Shown here piece after piece: positions 13,038 through 25,339 of a DNA stretch of 64,000 nucleotides. The number at the start of each line of letters is the position of its first letter. Within the stretch, counting starts at the first letter, position 1. The DNA lies in contig JAJEKV010000139.1 of NCBI GenBank assembly GCA_021234155.1, positions 330,809 to 394,808 of the forward strand. The letters run 5' to 3'. Source of the stretch: Isoetes taiwanensis (Eukaryota; Streptophyta; Lycopodiopsida; Isoetales; Isoetaceae). The notes under the pieces were generated by a model. It had not been told where the DNA came from. It saw nothing but the letters and a program-made list of their open reading frames with translations, and did not search any database. The translations under genes and the position numbers were made by a program.

Positions 13038-13049
13038 TGGTATCAGAGC
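13038..13049 (+). other. Primer binding site for initiator tRNA-Met
   Basis: The 12-mer tggtatcagagc lies two bases after the end of the 5' LTR. It is the classic complement to the 3' end of plant initiator tRNA-Met used by many plant LTR retrotransposons. Confidence 0.9.
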
Positions 13050-14341
13050 GGAAAGTTCTGACACCTTCGGGCCATGGGAATTAGGGGCTAAAAGTTCAAG
13101 AGATTCTACTATAAAGTAGAATGGTTGGTTGGTTGGTAAATGCACTGGCCAAGATAAGTTAAGAGCAACAAGAAACGGGCATAGGACTAAGGGATTGATA
13201 GTATCTTAAGTTTTGATTATTATTCTGTGCTATGTAAGGTAGAAAAGCTAATGGAATGCAGTTCATCAAGGAGCTAAACTTGGTCGAAAGTTATCAAAAA
13301 TAGGATGAAATGTTAAGAAGGATATTTTCATGCAAGGCATGCACAATGGACCATGATAATTATGAAGGTATGTTTCTACAAATTTCTATAACTGGTAGAT
13401 TGTCTAATGGTGGACCACTTTGCCGTGTTACTTCAAAGTAGACCATGTGTAGGGAGTTGTAGTGCTTCAGCAAAATCAGTGCTAGGGTTGTGAGGGCCCA
13501 TGAATAGTGCTTAAAGAAGTAAACTCAAGGGTTTAGGAAGTTGTTAGCTATGTTGAGTAGGTTCTTTTTGTGAAAAGTCACAGTAAATTATGTTCGTAAT
13601 CTTTTAGGTTCCCTTGAATTTACTTGTGCGGGTTGTATAGCCATAAGATGCACAGATTGGGGGATGTGATTATGTCATTTATTTGTCACACTTGGATTTG
13701 GCCACCCAAGATGTGTAATATGAATACATATCTATTCCGAGCTGGGTATCTCTCTTGCCATGGTGAGGTTACTATTTCATAGTGCGCTATTTTATCCTTA
13801 ATAGGAAAGAGTAGATTAACCCTATGCAGATGTTTGTTATGCCAACTTGGACATGTACAGTAAATATTTTATATGAATTTCATTATAAGTTTAGTTCCAA
13901 ACTTTATACATGCTAGTGGCAAGGTTGATGCTCTTAGTTGTATTTTGAGTATGTGGTAGATTAAGCTGGGACTGCACCAATTTGGATGGACATAGTAGAG
14001 CTTAAGCCTATATGGGTTAATGAGGAAGTTGTTGTATAATGTGGAAGGGTATTGGGAATATCCATGTCCTATTGCTATTGTGGCGGAAATGTGCATTCGA
14101 GGAGACTGCATCAGAACACAACATTGGCTCAGAATCGCGAAAAGCCATATGTGGATAAGAGACGTAAAACCCTAGAGTTGGCTAAAGGTTAGTCTTTTGC
14201 ATTTAAAAGTAATAGAAGAAGTGTTAGACCGCATTGAAGCAGTGCCTTACGGAGTAGAGTTATGCCACATATTAAGGTTGGAGAAGCATGTGTACGTCAA
14301 ATAACTCATGAGGACATGAGTTGAATTTTACAAGCGGAGAA
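13050..14341 (+). other. Internal region of the LTR element, no ORF
   Basis: About 1.3 kb between PBS and 3' LTR. There is no frame longer than about 80 codons and no gag or pol motif, in keeping with a TRIM- or LARD-like parasite of another element. Confidence 0.6.
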
Positions 14342-15162
14342 TATAACGAACCTAGTGGCCTTGTGTGCATGACATTCGTAAGTTACCTGAAAGTTGCTTA
14401 CTTTGTCTCAATATAGGATGGTGTAGATTATCTAACGACCTTGTTGATATTGCGTCCATGGGTTATGCTAGTATAGACATACATACATTAGACATTAGCA
14501 AAGATCATATAGACATACATAGACATACATTAGCAAAGATCATATAAGCAGAAGGTGTTAGATTATTGAGTATTGAGACGGATGAGTTAAACCCTGTACG
14601 TACAGATGGAGAGAGTGGTCTCCTTGGGGTCGCAACCCAAGGATTACGCTTGGCATATGTGCATACATAGAGAAGTTGATGTGAACGTAAACATGTTTGT
14701 AGTATGAGTTCTAACTAATGCAGGGGCATAGTGGAGTAGGTAAATCTATTGTCTCCTTATCTTGGATGTTATATGCTAGATTACTTTGTGGTTGATGTTG
14801 TGGATGCTCCCGAAATGTTTCCTCCCCACTTAGTCCTTGTTGTCTAACCCCCTTGTGTTGTTTGTGTATGTTTAAGACGGTACGTCCTGAGCTGAGAATG
14901 CAGTATTCAGATGGAGAGTCTAGGGATAAGGGTGCGACAGCAGGAGTGTTTTCCAGAATCATCTTCGGTGACTTATAAGGAGGACTTGTTGAGCTAGTAG
15001 GAGTTGTTAGCATGCCAAACTCAGATGAGCTTGGTCTTGTATGTAATTATCTATCAATGGGACTATACTTTATTGAGCAAGTATACGAGTATCTTGGATG
15101 TTTAACTTAGATGTTAAACGTGTCGGTGCAACGATCTAGGCCAAGGGGCTAGGTCCGTTTCA
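14342..15162 (+). repeat. 3' LTR (0.82 kb)
   Basis: It is collinear with both ends of the 5' LTR but lacks about 1.9 kb. It has two private short insertions (about 14823-14884 and 14955-15055) and local agacatacat duplications near 14475-14535. These differences show substantial divergence since insertion or exchange with another family member. Confidence 0.8.
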
Positions 15163-15539
15163 ATTCTCCTATTTTTTTTTTGTCGATTCTTTGCAGATCA
15201 TTGTTCCTTTCCTCTGCTTTATTCCCTTTCCCTTGTTTAAGGCATTCTTGTCTCAGATTGATTCATTTGCTCATTTTTCTCTATCTTTTACATTTTCTGA
15301 TGAGATAATTTTTTAATAAATGTAGTTGACGTGTTTTTATGCTAGTATTGGCTTGGTACATTTGTTGAGAGAGGTCTTGTCTCGTAGGCAATTGGTTTCC
15401 TCGTTATTCTCGATCAGTGGCCTTCAAATCCTTGGTTGGGGTACTCTTAGTTGCCTACCCACGTCTTGGTTTTGTTTTTGATTTAGTTGCTATGTTCTGT
15501 AAGGGGCTTAGTCCCCATGTCTTCTTCTGTCCGGGCTTA

Positions 15540-15702
15540 TGCCCTTTATTTGCTCTTGGGTTGGGGTTTGAGTTCTTGTTTGGGCTTATGCCCTTTGTAC
15601 TGTTCCGTCCCATAAACTCGGAGAGCTTCCAGTGGACGTTAAAATTTTATCTTATCTTATCTTATCTTATCTTATCTTATCTTATCTTATCTTATCTTAT
15701 CC
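15540..15702 (+). mobile_element. LINE 3' tail with (CTTAT)n
   Basis: The end phrase, with gtcccata, then tccagtggacgttaaaa at about 15627-15644, is shared with the tails at 16612, 20521 and 61710. It is followed directly by about 11 copies of cttat (15646-15702). Only the 3' UTR is recognisable. Confidence 0.65.
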
Positions 15703-16498
15703 ATGTTTCTCTTAGTTGGGACGTTGATCAAGGTGTTAAAGGCGGGCATTTGTGCATTTTTTATGGTTTGTTACGCTCCAGTTGTTATATGCTCTTCACT
15801 ATTCCAATACCTCCTTTTGATCTCATTTCCTTGTTTTGGTGTGTTTGCGTTGTTTTCTTCATTAAGTTCTTTTGGCTTATTGTTCTGTTTAACTTTGTTG
15901 ACGTTATTACTCTTTTAGTTGCATCTTGGTTTCTTTATCTGCTCTTTTCTATGTGCTAGTCGGGTTGGTTACATCTTTATAGTATCTTTGTTCGTGTAGT
16001 TCATTATTCATTTAAAATATTTACTTTGTTGAGATTGTCACATTTGTAGTCTTGTCTGTTGTTATCCCATAAGTTCCTTGCCCATCTTGTACTCCATTGT
16101 TCCATTGTATCCATTCATTCCTTTTCCATATCTCTCTACATTGTTCAGTTGTGTCATTCATTTGTATACATCTCATTATTCGAATTCTGGCTTTAGTTGC
16201 TCATTGTACTTCTTCATTGCTCCATTGTCTCTGTCTCCTCTCTGTCCCATTTTGCTCCATTTTTCTTCCTCCCCTTTTAATCTGGTTGCCTTGGTTGCTC
16301 TTTTGTTCAATGAGCCATCCCTTTTAGTACTCCGGAACTCCTTGCTTGCCCCCTCTACTCGTTTGCCATATTGCTCTTAGATGCTCTGCGGCACCGCTGC
16401 ATCAATTGCTGGCATCGCCAATGGTTGCACGTCTCGCATCCTACATTTTGCAAGTCTCTACCGTCAGAGAATCCCTTACAGGACAAGGGATCTGAGAG

Positions 16499-16705
16499 CC
16501 TACTACCAGGGTTTTTCCTCCCATGTGGGGGTTTTTTCATCCCAGTAGTAGGGACACATTGTATAGTAGCATTTGTCTTTTTGGTGTGGTTTTATCTGCT
16601 TTGTGTACTGCATGTACCGTCTCATAGGTCAAGTTTGGCCTCCGCGGACGTTAAAATATACTTCCTTCCTTCCTTCTTTCCTTCCTTCCTTCCTTCCTTC
16701 CTTCC
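16499..16705 (+). mobile_element. LINE 3' tail with hairpin and (CTTC)n
   Basis: A hairpin with an 8-bp stem (cctactac at 16499-16506, gtagtagg at 16545-16552) encloses gggtttttcctcc and gggggttttttcatccc. About 75 bp on comes the shared end phrase tccgcggacgttaaaa (16641-16656), then a cttc/cttt microsatellite to 16705. The same layout is seen at 20448-20611, and on the minus strand at 61685-61872. Confidence 0.65.
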
Positions 16706-18796
16706 ATTATCTTGTTGTCTCATTATCCCCTTTATATCTCTATTATTTCATCCATTTTGTTGATGTCTTGTATTCACGCCATCCTATTGTCATTTCCTCC
16801 CTTCTTTTGTTTCTCCCTTTTACTCCTGTCAGATTATTCTTTTTGGGGAGATTCCTCTTCTATTGGCCACTTGGTTGTGTCATAGAACCCATTCTGAAAA
16901 TGCCACGGTTCTATTGCATTAGTAATAAAACTGACATTCCTTGGATGGGGACGCTTCACCTTACATCCCCTATTTTTTCTGTCTCCTCCTATTCTCATTC
17001 ATCGGCGTTCTCTTGAGCTAGATTTCTCCTCCTTCCTTGTCCTACCAATTTCTCTTACCCTCCCTCCCTTGGTGGTTCGCCTGTGATATGGCATGCTCAT
17101 TTTCTTATTTTCCATTATCCGGTTCCATTGTTGAAGTTGCTCCATTTCCTTTTGGTATGTTAGTTATCTTTAGTCTCTGTCTATGTTTCTATTTTTCTCA
17201 GGTCGCTCTACAGATTCCAACGTCCTCCATGTTTCTTTTTTATGTTCTTTGCAACTGCGGATGTGCTTATTTTTCTCGGCGTGGCATTGTAGCCTCCAGA
17301 GCATACTTATTGTTTCATTCTCTCTCGGCATGGCGTTGTAGCCTCCGAGGCAGCACTAATTGGATGTTTTTTCCCGCTGATCATTCCGTGGATGGTTTCC
17401 AATTGGTCGGTTGTTCTTTCTTTCTTGGCATGGCCCTGGAGCCTCCAAGTTTTATTATATATTTGATACTTTAATGCACAAGGCGCCTAACTCCCTGGCC
17501 GATCAATCTCTTTTTTTAGCTTTGACTTTGCAGGTTGTTTTTTAAGGGCTTTTGGTTGTCGGGGTGCACAGAGTACCTATGCGGCGGATGGTTCATCTTT
17601 GATCTTATATTCTTAACTTTGTCATGCTCTCGATGGTTGTCTAGTTTTGGAGCATCGTTTAGTTTGCAAGTTTTTTTCAAATATTTCTACCCCGAGTAAG
17701 GGGCACCAATTTGTACTCAGTATTTTCAAAAAGCTCAATGAGAATATCACTTCACTATCGGCCACTTGGTTGTGTCATAGGACCCATTCTAGGAATGTAT
17801 AATACAGCAGTGCTCTGAGCCTTCGATTTTGATAAAAAATGCAATTCTATGGTGATGGTCTCTCAAAATTTTTGGATCCATAGGATCTCGATCTAATTCT
17901 GTTAGGGTTTTAATAGACAGTTTTAGGGTTTTCAGAAAATCTAGAGGCATGCTCGGGCAAGGTATATCTAGAGGTGTGTTTCAGCTATGGCGCCACATGC
18001 GGCCTTCTGTTTTGAAGATATGGCCGTCCAATAGCCGTATCATCTGATGCAGCATGCCAGGCCCGGCTTTTGGATTCAAATTGGGGCTTTCAGTTTTCAA
18101 AGCTGGTAAGTAGGAAGTCGTTCAATAGACCTGAGATTGAGGCTCTTGTAGCAAGGTCTAATATTCCCTTTGCTAAATCATCTCACGATGTACTTAGCGA
18201 GAAAGGAGTCAGAACCTTGAAATCTCTTCTCAAATTCTAGATGTAATTAAATGAGCCCTCTGAAGAAGCTGCAAATGCAATTTTCGAGCTTTTACCTAGA
18301 GGTTGAAGGCAGCCGGTGTGTTGTAGGCATAGCATTTGCAGCTTGTTTCTACCATGCATCCATCAAAGTTGAACATGCCAAAAGATGGTAAATCTACTCT
18401 ATTGGCTTATTCAGGAAACGTATCATCCACACCAAAGAAATATTTTGGTATATTTTGTTACATACCTCTTAGCTGTTTTTCTCTTAGTTAGAATTCAATG
18501 TGGCTTATGTAGAAGTATACTTGAGGTTTTGTTGACACGGCTAACAATAAATTTCGATTTTTCCAATTCCTTGCTTGTATAGGTTCTATCGATCCATAAA
18601 TATCTGTAGATTCAAAACATGAAGCTTAATGTAGACACTGCATATCCATTTTTCCAGAAGCAGAAACTTTGAAGGGTGCAACAAACACTGTTGTTGTTAC
18701 CTCTTGCCATCCATTTTTGTAATCTATTTATCAAAGCATATCTGAACTTTAATACATTTGACATTTCCATTTCTCTTGCGGTCTGTAGCTTCAATT

Positions 18797-18905
18797 CAAA
18801 TGAAGATTGTTATGCAGCTTATGCACAAGATGAAGATTGTTATGCAGCTTATGCAGGCTAGATGAGGATCGTTATGCACCTTATTACATGCCAGATGCAA
18901 AACCT
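18797..18905 (+). repeat. 30-bp tandem repeat, coding-like
   Basis: The unit atgaagattgttatgcagct (first 20 bases of 30) occurs twice at 18800-18860, followed by a third diverged copy. In one frame it encodes DEDCYAAYAQ-type repeats that end at a stop and resume as DEDRYAPYYMPDAKPAYP. It may be a relic of a Tyr/Pro-rich repeat protein; no family is recognised. Confidence 0.45.
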
Positions 18906-19039
18906 GCATATCCATATCTTCATCAGCTACATTATAAAAATCCAAAGGAACACTGCTAATGCTTGGTAGTACATTGTCTTAAACCTTATAGTGTTTCACA
19001 AACCTCATTATATAGTATATCAAAACTTGTACAAGCATA

Positions 19040-19255
19040 CCCCACAAATGAAAATCGCTATCTACGATCTAGATCGAGGAATAAAGGGCAAATATGCCCA
19101 TCCGACAGCTCTCGATGCCTGGAGTCGCCCACCGTGTGAATATGCACCCAAACCAAAGGATACACCACAAACAAGGATAACTATCTACAAACCAAACGAG
19201 ACATTAGCTCTCAGTGCCAAAAGTCACCCCTCATACGAAATGAATATGCACCTTA
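19040..19255 (+). repeat. Two diverged copies of a ~115-bp unit
   Basis: Segments at about 19045-19150 and 19163-19255 share, in order, ccacaaa, atctac, agctctc, agtc and gaatatgcacc. They are too diverged to say whether they coded. Confidence 0.35.
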
Positions 19256-20185
19256 ATAAAAAAGGGGGAATTTATTTAAAAGTGTATGATGTAACGTGCT
19301 TTGTTGTTCCAATTTTTTTTAGAACATGCAATGATTTTGGATGACAAAACCAGAACCATCAATTCTTCATATATATTCATAAGATATGCCATAAGATTTC
19401 AAAACTTATCCTCTGATTAACAAATTGCCCATTAACACAAATAAATCTAGAAATTCCATAAATATCATAAAAAACAATGTAAATTGACTTTTGTAGTTTT
19501 GAATAAGTCTTCTTAATTTCTATAGGAAGTGTGGAAAGATAATTTACTTGAATCTAGTCCAATTATGTCCTCAGAAGTTGTAGATATTAACATAATACAT
19601 AGGTTGGAACTTTCTAAGTGGAGTAGTATTGATTTTCCTACTCATGGTACATGAACTTTGTACTACATGCTAGCTTATTAGTAGATTGTTAAGAGAATTG
19701 CAAACATGATATCATCACTAAATTTTTCCCCTCAGGCATTAAAGAAGCTTTATCATCTTGTGAATGATTCCTTGCTATAAGCTAGCTAGAAAGAGAAGTC
19801 CTTTTCTAGTCATGACACATGTAGTTCGCACATGTGGACAATAGATAACGCGAAGTCATTATGGAGATTAGTTTATCGAGTTGTACATAAAACTAATAGC
19901 ATGAGAACAACTGTGTTGAGCTGTTCATAGTGCGACACTATATTTATAATGAGTAAAAGACCTTTATTCAATATATTACTCAAATGAGATTCCATCATAT
20001 TTCATAAAACTTAAACATTTATTACAAGTAAACAAAAAAAAGGAATAATTATAAGACATTGCATAGACACATAGAACGTAAATGTAGAATTAAATAATTT
20101 TGTGATTATCATACTCAGATGAGTTCCTTTTCCATTACGTTTTAAGTAGCCAGTATGTCTTTACACACAATTTATAAATTTATTT

Positions 20186-20611
20186 TTGTTATTTTTGCCG
20201 CGAGAAGCGAGACTATGTGCCTGTTGCAAGTTACAGGTTATTGAAGATGAAAGCCATACTCTTCTGAGTTGCCCTGCTTTTGAGATAGTCCGGAATCATT
20301 TTTTGACCTTAGCATTCCATTCCACGCTCCCACAACTTCTCAGAGCACCATCTGTGCATGACTTGGCATTATACATACTTGAGGTTCTAGATAAACATCT
20401 GCAATTACTGAGCCTCCAGTAGTCATTATCTCTGTTTGTCTAGTATCATCATTACTGCAAAGGTTTTTCCCTTGAAAACCTTTCGAGGCAGGGGTTTTTT
20501 AATCCTAGTAGTAATGATTGTACTAGCCCATTGTATGGGTCCCATGACCTATTGGTCTCCGTGGACGTTAAAAAAACTATTCTATTCTATTCTATTCTAT
20601 TCTATTCTATT
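20186..20611 (+). mobile_element. LINE 3' end: zinc finger, hairpin, (CTATT)n tail
   Basis: A short frame (20186-20422) encodes a LINE ORF2 C-terminal zinc finger (CACCKLQVIEDESHTLLSC). It is followed by a 3' UTR hairpin (atcattact at 20448-20456, agtaatgat at 20510-20518), the shared end phrase ctccgtggacgttaaaa (20557-20573) and a (ctatt)n microsatellite to 20611. This copy links the zinc finger to the hairpin and tail of the same family. It is 5'-truncated; no RT lies upstream. Confidence 0.75.
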
Positions 20612-20639
20612 GAGATGGGAATGACCCAATGAGCTAAAG

Positions 20640-21241
20640 GTTAAGGAAAATAAATGAGCACAGCAAGACAATGATCATTGATTCATTATAATAGTAAGAT
20701 CAAGGCATCCATGGACCCTTTGAAGCTTTTTAATTATAACCTTGGCAAAAGGTAGGAGTTAAAGGGAGACAAAATGTCAAAGGCTATTGGCAATCCTAAT
20801 TGAAAATGTTTTTACTCATTGAAAAGTGCTTGGAGTTTAGTTTCTGAATCGGGGTGGTTGTTTGAAGGAATAATGCACAAAGGAAACGATGATATGAAAA
20901 CAAATCATTTTTTTAGAACATGTATATGATTTGAATGGGTCTCAGAGCTTGCTTCTAATCACCTTGGCTATTACCTTTCCTTTTAGGAGCCCTCTGGTTT
21001 CTTTCAGCCCACTAAACCTGCAAATTGGAGGATCTACATTCTATGGAGAATATGGAAGGGACATAACAATCAATTGTGAAATTACATATCCGAAGGGAGT
21101 CATCAAGCAACTTAAATATATTGTGCAATGGAATAACGAAGTTTTATAAAACTAATTGAAATTTTCTGTTTATAAAATCCTGTTTATCCTGGCACGCCAC
21201 ATCAATCGAAAGAGGATAAATTTCAATGCTAACAATGATTG
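20640..21241. other. No recognised gene; one short frame
   Basis: A 72-codon plus-strand frame (20931-21149) has a hydrophobic start and an INCEITYPKGVIKQLKYIV segment. I do not recognise it, and splice context is unclear. Confidence 0.3.
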
Positions 21242-21251
21242 AATCAAGGTG

Positions 21252-22021
21252 ACTGCCCAGAGTCTTATATACTCCAGAGGTATGTAGCTATGGCTGCTTG
21301 TTGCACTTTGGGTTTACAAAGGCTGTGGAGTTACTTTGCTGGCAACCATCCCCTATCCCAGTAGGGGAAGACTAGATTCAACAAGCTAGTGCAAGAACAG
21401 GCAGATCGAAACTTAGGGGTTCCAGCAAACCATGGACGGGAGACTAGGTAACAGTTGGATCACTATGGAACTCGGGTCTATACTGGCAGATCAAGGTGTG
21501 TAGAGGGAGCGAACAGACCACCCTCTTGGGTAGGCTTGTGGAAGCAGCATGAGATGGTGCAAGCCAAGTTAACGCACGGGATGAAGTAAGCTATCTCCAT
21601 GCCCTCATCTGTAAGGAAGGGCCCTAGTTCCAGTGTAGTGTTTCCTCTATTTGATTTGGTTGTGACAAGCACCTGCGGTAGACTCTTATCTTGGGTTGTG
21701 TCTGACACCCAAATTGCAGGATGATTGAAGTGCTGCTAATGGACGGAAAAAATAAGAGAAGCCCCTTTAGTATGTTTTGTTAATGGGAAGAAGCAGAGGC
21801 CTATTGGCAGGCTCGCCATAGTACTAGAGACATCACAGAAGATGGAGAGCTTTTCTTATTCCAGTACTTTGTTAGTTAGCTCTTCACCATCCTCCTGTTT
21901 GAGTGTGGTGCCAATATTTCCTATCTAGCCTGTTGAGAGGCTTTGAAATAAGGTTGTATACCATACTTTATTAATAAAATCAAAAATATCTTGCCTCCGA
22001 AAAAAAAAATAAAAAAAAAAA
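21252..22021 (+). mobile_element. Polyadenylated retroposed segment with target duplication
   Basis: The 10-mer aatcaaggtg occurs at 21242-21251 and again at 22022-22031, directly after a long A-rich tail (about 22000-22021). Between them is about 770 bp ending in ttaataaaatcaaaa and a poly(A), the signature of LINE-mediated retroposition on the plus strand. No RT or zinc finger is recognised, so it is a 5'-truncated LINE 3' region or a processed transcript. Confidence 0.7.
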
Positions 22022-22086
22022 AATCAAGGTGTTTGTTTCTCTCCATGAAGAACCTTGTGGATGCAATTGCTGTTGTGATCAAAATG

Positions 22087-22120
22087 AACAAGGTGACCTA
22101 GCAAACGCACTAATGACCTG
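22087..22120 (+). repeat. Left terminal inverted repeat (34 bp)
   Basis: It starts aacaaggtgacctagc and ends actaatgacctg. It is identical to the reverse complement of 26249-26282. Confidence 0.9.
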
Positions 22121-22476
22121 CATTTGCACCACAAAAAAGAATCTTTCAAAGATTCCCTAAAAAAACCTTAAATTTTGCCACTTTTAGGGGGTCAATTACA
22201 AAAATGGCCCTCAATTTACAATTGCGTGACCCATTTTAGGGTCCAAAGTTACTGGAAATTCTCGCTTTGTTAATTTTACACCTCCAAATTAGGTGTAAAA
22301 TTAGAATCACATTTAGGTGAATTTGGGATGTACCTGGAAAATGGAGAAATTGAAGAGCCACTAGAATCTTGACCAAAACTAAAGGCTAAAATGTGCGACA
22401 AATAAGACAAGCGACAAACAAGACACACCAAGACATTGTGCATGTATACCCATCGCTAAAAATGTTACTGAGCATG

Positions 22477-22793
22477 CTATGTGCACATAGCCATTTAGAA
22501 AAAAAAATTGTCAAGCTATGCGCGCATGGCATGGCAACTTTCTTATTAATGCAGAAGAGGTAAAAAAGATAAATAAAAAGATATCATTTCGCTCATAAAA
22601 TATCGCAGGTTTAAGAGAGGTCCATATATGCACATGTACAGGGTCGGAACTAAAACTAGTAGGTTGTCGAAAAAATTGGGCGGGTAGGAAAAGAACCTAG
22701 TATACGATTGAAAAGAAAAACCAAGAGGGTAGTGGAAAAGATGGGTAGGTAGGAAAAGGACACGGTAGGTAGTGCCCATGCGCCGCATGGGCA
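22477..22793. repeat. Left palindrome cluster
   Basis: Copies: ctatgtgcacatag at 22477-22490, ctatgcgcgcatgg at 22515-22528, and gcccatgcgccgcatgggc at 22775-22793. They match the motif repeated in the right half of the element. Confidence 0.7.
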
Positions 22794-24575
22794 AATCTTT
22801 CGTGATGTGCTATCGCGCCATAGAAAGGCATATTTTTTTTGTTTCGAGTCTTCCCCTTTGTCCCAAAATCGGCTTTAATCGCCGGACTTTGTTCCAAAGA
22901 TCGGCTTATCATGCTTTCATGTGTTTAAGATCATCGGCGCCGATCGCGAAGCCATCAATGCCGATTTCATCCAGATTTCCAAACCCTATTTCTTCAGTCT
23001 TATCGGGTAAGCTTCTCTATCGTCGAACCGAAGCTAAATTTGTTTAACCGGAAACCCAAATTTATTTTCATGTCCGCTCTGTTTTCGGCCTTCCTCAAGC
23101 GTTGCGCTCATTTATTTAAGAAACTTAGCAAAGCAGCGAGGAAGAAGTAAAGAAATTACATGTGAAGTTCAAGGAATCGGGTTGGAAACTTGTGTACTAT
23201 TTATCCGCCCGAAATCTTTGCCGCTTATTATTACATATCGAGCCATGGTTCAGATACAAAACAATTTTGGGTAGGACACGGGAGTCAAGTATGGCGAGCG
23301 TAAAGCTAAGTGAGAATCCTTCCTGTACCTTTTCCGTGATTAATGTGCTTGGATTTTAGTCTTATGTAGATTTCTTTAATCTCGGGTTAAAATTGAAAGT
23401 ATTATACTCCTTTGCAAGTGGATTTTATGTCTATAGCATATTTGCACTTCTTTTAAGGAGACGAGAAGGAAAGACTTTGTTGTGAGCATGCTCCATCATG
23501 TTGCTACGGATGATTCCGATTGTGTTTTCTTTTATGGCCAGGTATACTTCTTTAAATTCTTGCCTTGTTGTGTGTCTCGGTATCAATAATTAATGCATTG
23601 CGATTTTTCGTGTGGGCTCTGTGCGTGCTAGCTTTGCATGATGCCGCTGACGTGTTTCTAGAGATTGGGAAAATGACAAAGTATGCGAGGCATTTACATT
23701 GTTCCCGACGTGTCTTTTGCTATTTTTGTGGGCTCCGCGTTTTCCACGCCGGATCTCACATATATAGATGATGTAACATCTTTGCTTCTTTTTTGGGGAT
23801 GGGTCATATGAAACGTTTTTCCATATTTCACCGGGTTGGCATTTGACATTTTTCTAGATTATTTGGCAATGCTTAAATAGTAATGTTCAACTAATTGATT
23901 GTCACTTAGTAGATTGCAATCATAAAATCATTTCGGCGGCCTTAATTACGTGTGTATCATGTTGGTCGGGAAAGTATGCATTTTAAATAAAGGTAATGCG
24001 ATTTTTAAATAAAGGTGCTATTTATTTGCTTAACCATGAGATTGGATGCAAGATCTTGTTTATTGGTACTTCGCGATGTAGGAGCACCCGTTTGGCTGCT
24101 ATCATCCTGCTTACTCTGTATCTCGGTGGCGAGGCTACGCTTGTTTTTCTTGAAACGAATGTGTTTTAAGCTACAACACAAGATTTTATGGAAACAGTGA
24201 ATGTTTTTGTCCAATTCCACAATTAAGTTATGATAATATTGCGGTCATTTTGCAACTAATTGGAGGTCGCTTTTGCGTGTTCTTTATTCGTTATTGTAAT
24301 TTTGGTCATAAAAATTGCGATAAAACCCACTTTTTGGTTTGAGATCCGATCGATTCATCGCCTTTTTTATATTTTGGTAGTTTCTACCCATGCTCAAGAA
24401 AGATTGTTATAATGTTGTTATAATTCAAAAGATCTAGGATTCAATTATTTCTTGAAGCTTTGAAGGACCACGGGGCTTTAAAAACTTCTTCATCTCTAAA
24501 AAGCTTTTCCTTATGTAGTAGCTATTTTCATTACGTACCATTCAATGGAAAATGATATTAAGAAATTACCTGTTG

Positions 24576-24855
24576 TCTACGGGAGCATAGGCAAAAGCTT
24601 TTAAACTTTGTTGCTAAAAATTTAACTGTGGTCTATGCGCGCATAGGCGAGAGATTTTAAAATTTGTTGTTTGTCTATGCATGCATAAACAAACAATATA
24701 TTCTAAAACTCTAGCCTGTGAATAGGATAGACGCTTATAATTGTAGGTGCTCGCCTATGCTCATAGGCGGGGCATACTATTTAGAAACTCCCGCCATGCG
24801 CATAGATAGGCAATTAGCTAGTTTATTTCATTCATTCTATGCACGCATAACATGT
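24576..24855. repeat. Central palindrome cluster
   Basis: About six copies: ctacgggagcatag (24578), ctatgcgcgcatag (24633-24646), ctatgcatgcata (24675), cctatgctcatagg (24753), catgcgcatag (24794) and ctatgcacgcata (24838). Confidence 0.75.
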
Positions 24856-25339
24856 CTGTGTCCACTCTATGAGCTTTTATGCTTTGGTTCCTATGTTCAT
24901 TAGTGTATAAACTTGGAAAATGTTATTATTTGCAAAGATGCCACAAAGTCAACTTGTAATTGTTGTCCTCGAGTTAAAACTTACAAAGCAAAGCAAGGAA
25001 TTTACCTTTGCATTTGTTAAAGCATGCAACTACTTCTATATACTTATGCAAAGATCGACAATGAGTTTTTGAATGTTTTAATGTCAATTGTATGTTAGTT
25101 GCTTTGTTACGTTCTTGTAAGTTCTAAAATATAATCAGTCTTGCTTTTTAAAATATAATCAATCTTGCTTTTTAGATTGTCATTCAAATGTGTATGTTTT
25201 TTTTTTTTGCATTTCGTATTTATGGTTGTCTTTACAGATGTGCTTGTTTTACGTTGCTATTAGTTTTTTTATTTTATTTTTTACAATCGAGACTAAAAAA
25301 CACACAAAATTTTCAGTTTTTACATAGACAAACAAAAAA

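Larger units (their letters stand above)
10536..15162 (+). mobile_element. LTR retrotransposon, non-autonomous
   Basis: Two related blocks start with tataacgaacctagtggcc (10536 and 14342) and end with ggctaggtccgtttca (13035 and 15162). The ends tataacg and cgtttca resemble the common TGTAACA...TGTTACA LTR termini. The 5-bp sequence attct flanks the element at 10531-10535 and 15163-15167, a target-site duplication. A primer binding site follows the 5' LTR and a caagcggagaa purine stretch precedes the 3' LTR. The internal region is only about 1.3 kb and I see no gag or pol, so this is a short non-autonomous element. The 5' LTR is about 2.5 kb and the 3' LTR about 0.8 kb. Confidence 0.88.
15168..17700 (+). 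other. T-rich tract, right half, with LINE tails
   Basis: This continues the composition of 8930-10530. No host gene is seen; open frames are F/L/S/C-rich by composition. It holds two LINE 3' tails, an imperfect 41-bp duplication (16860-16901 and 17757-17798, ggccacttggttgtgtcat) and three copies of a ctcggcatggc..tgtagcctcc phrase near 17275, 17325 and 17425. Confidence 0.45.
17701..20185. other. No recognisable gene
   Basis: AT-rich DNA with short frames only. It holds two small repeats with coding-like D/E/Y-rich frames, listed separately. Confidence 0.4.

Noticed and set aside
22087-22794. Assignment of the 4.2-kb element to hAT
   Set aside because: An 8-bp target duplication was looked for at shifted borders and not found; only aatg matches.
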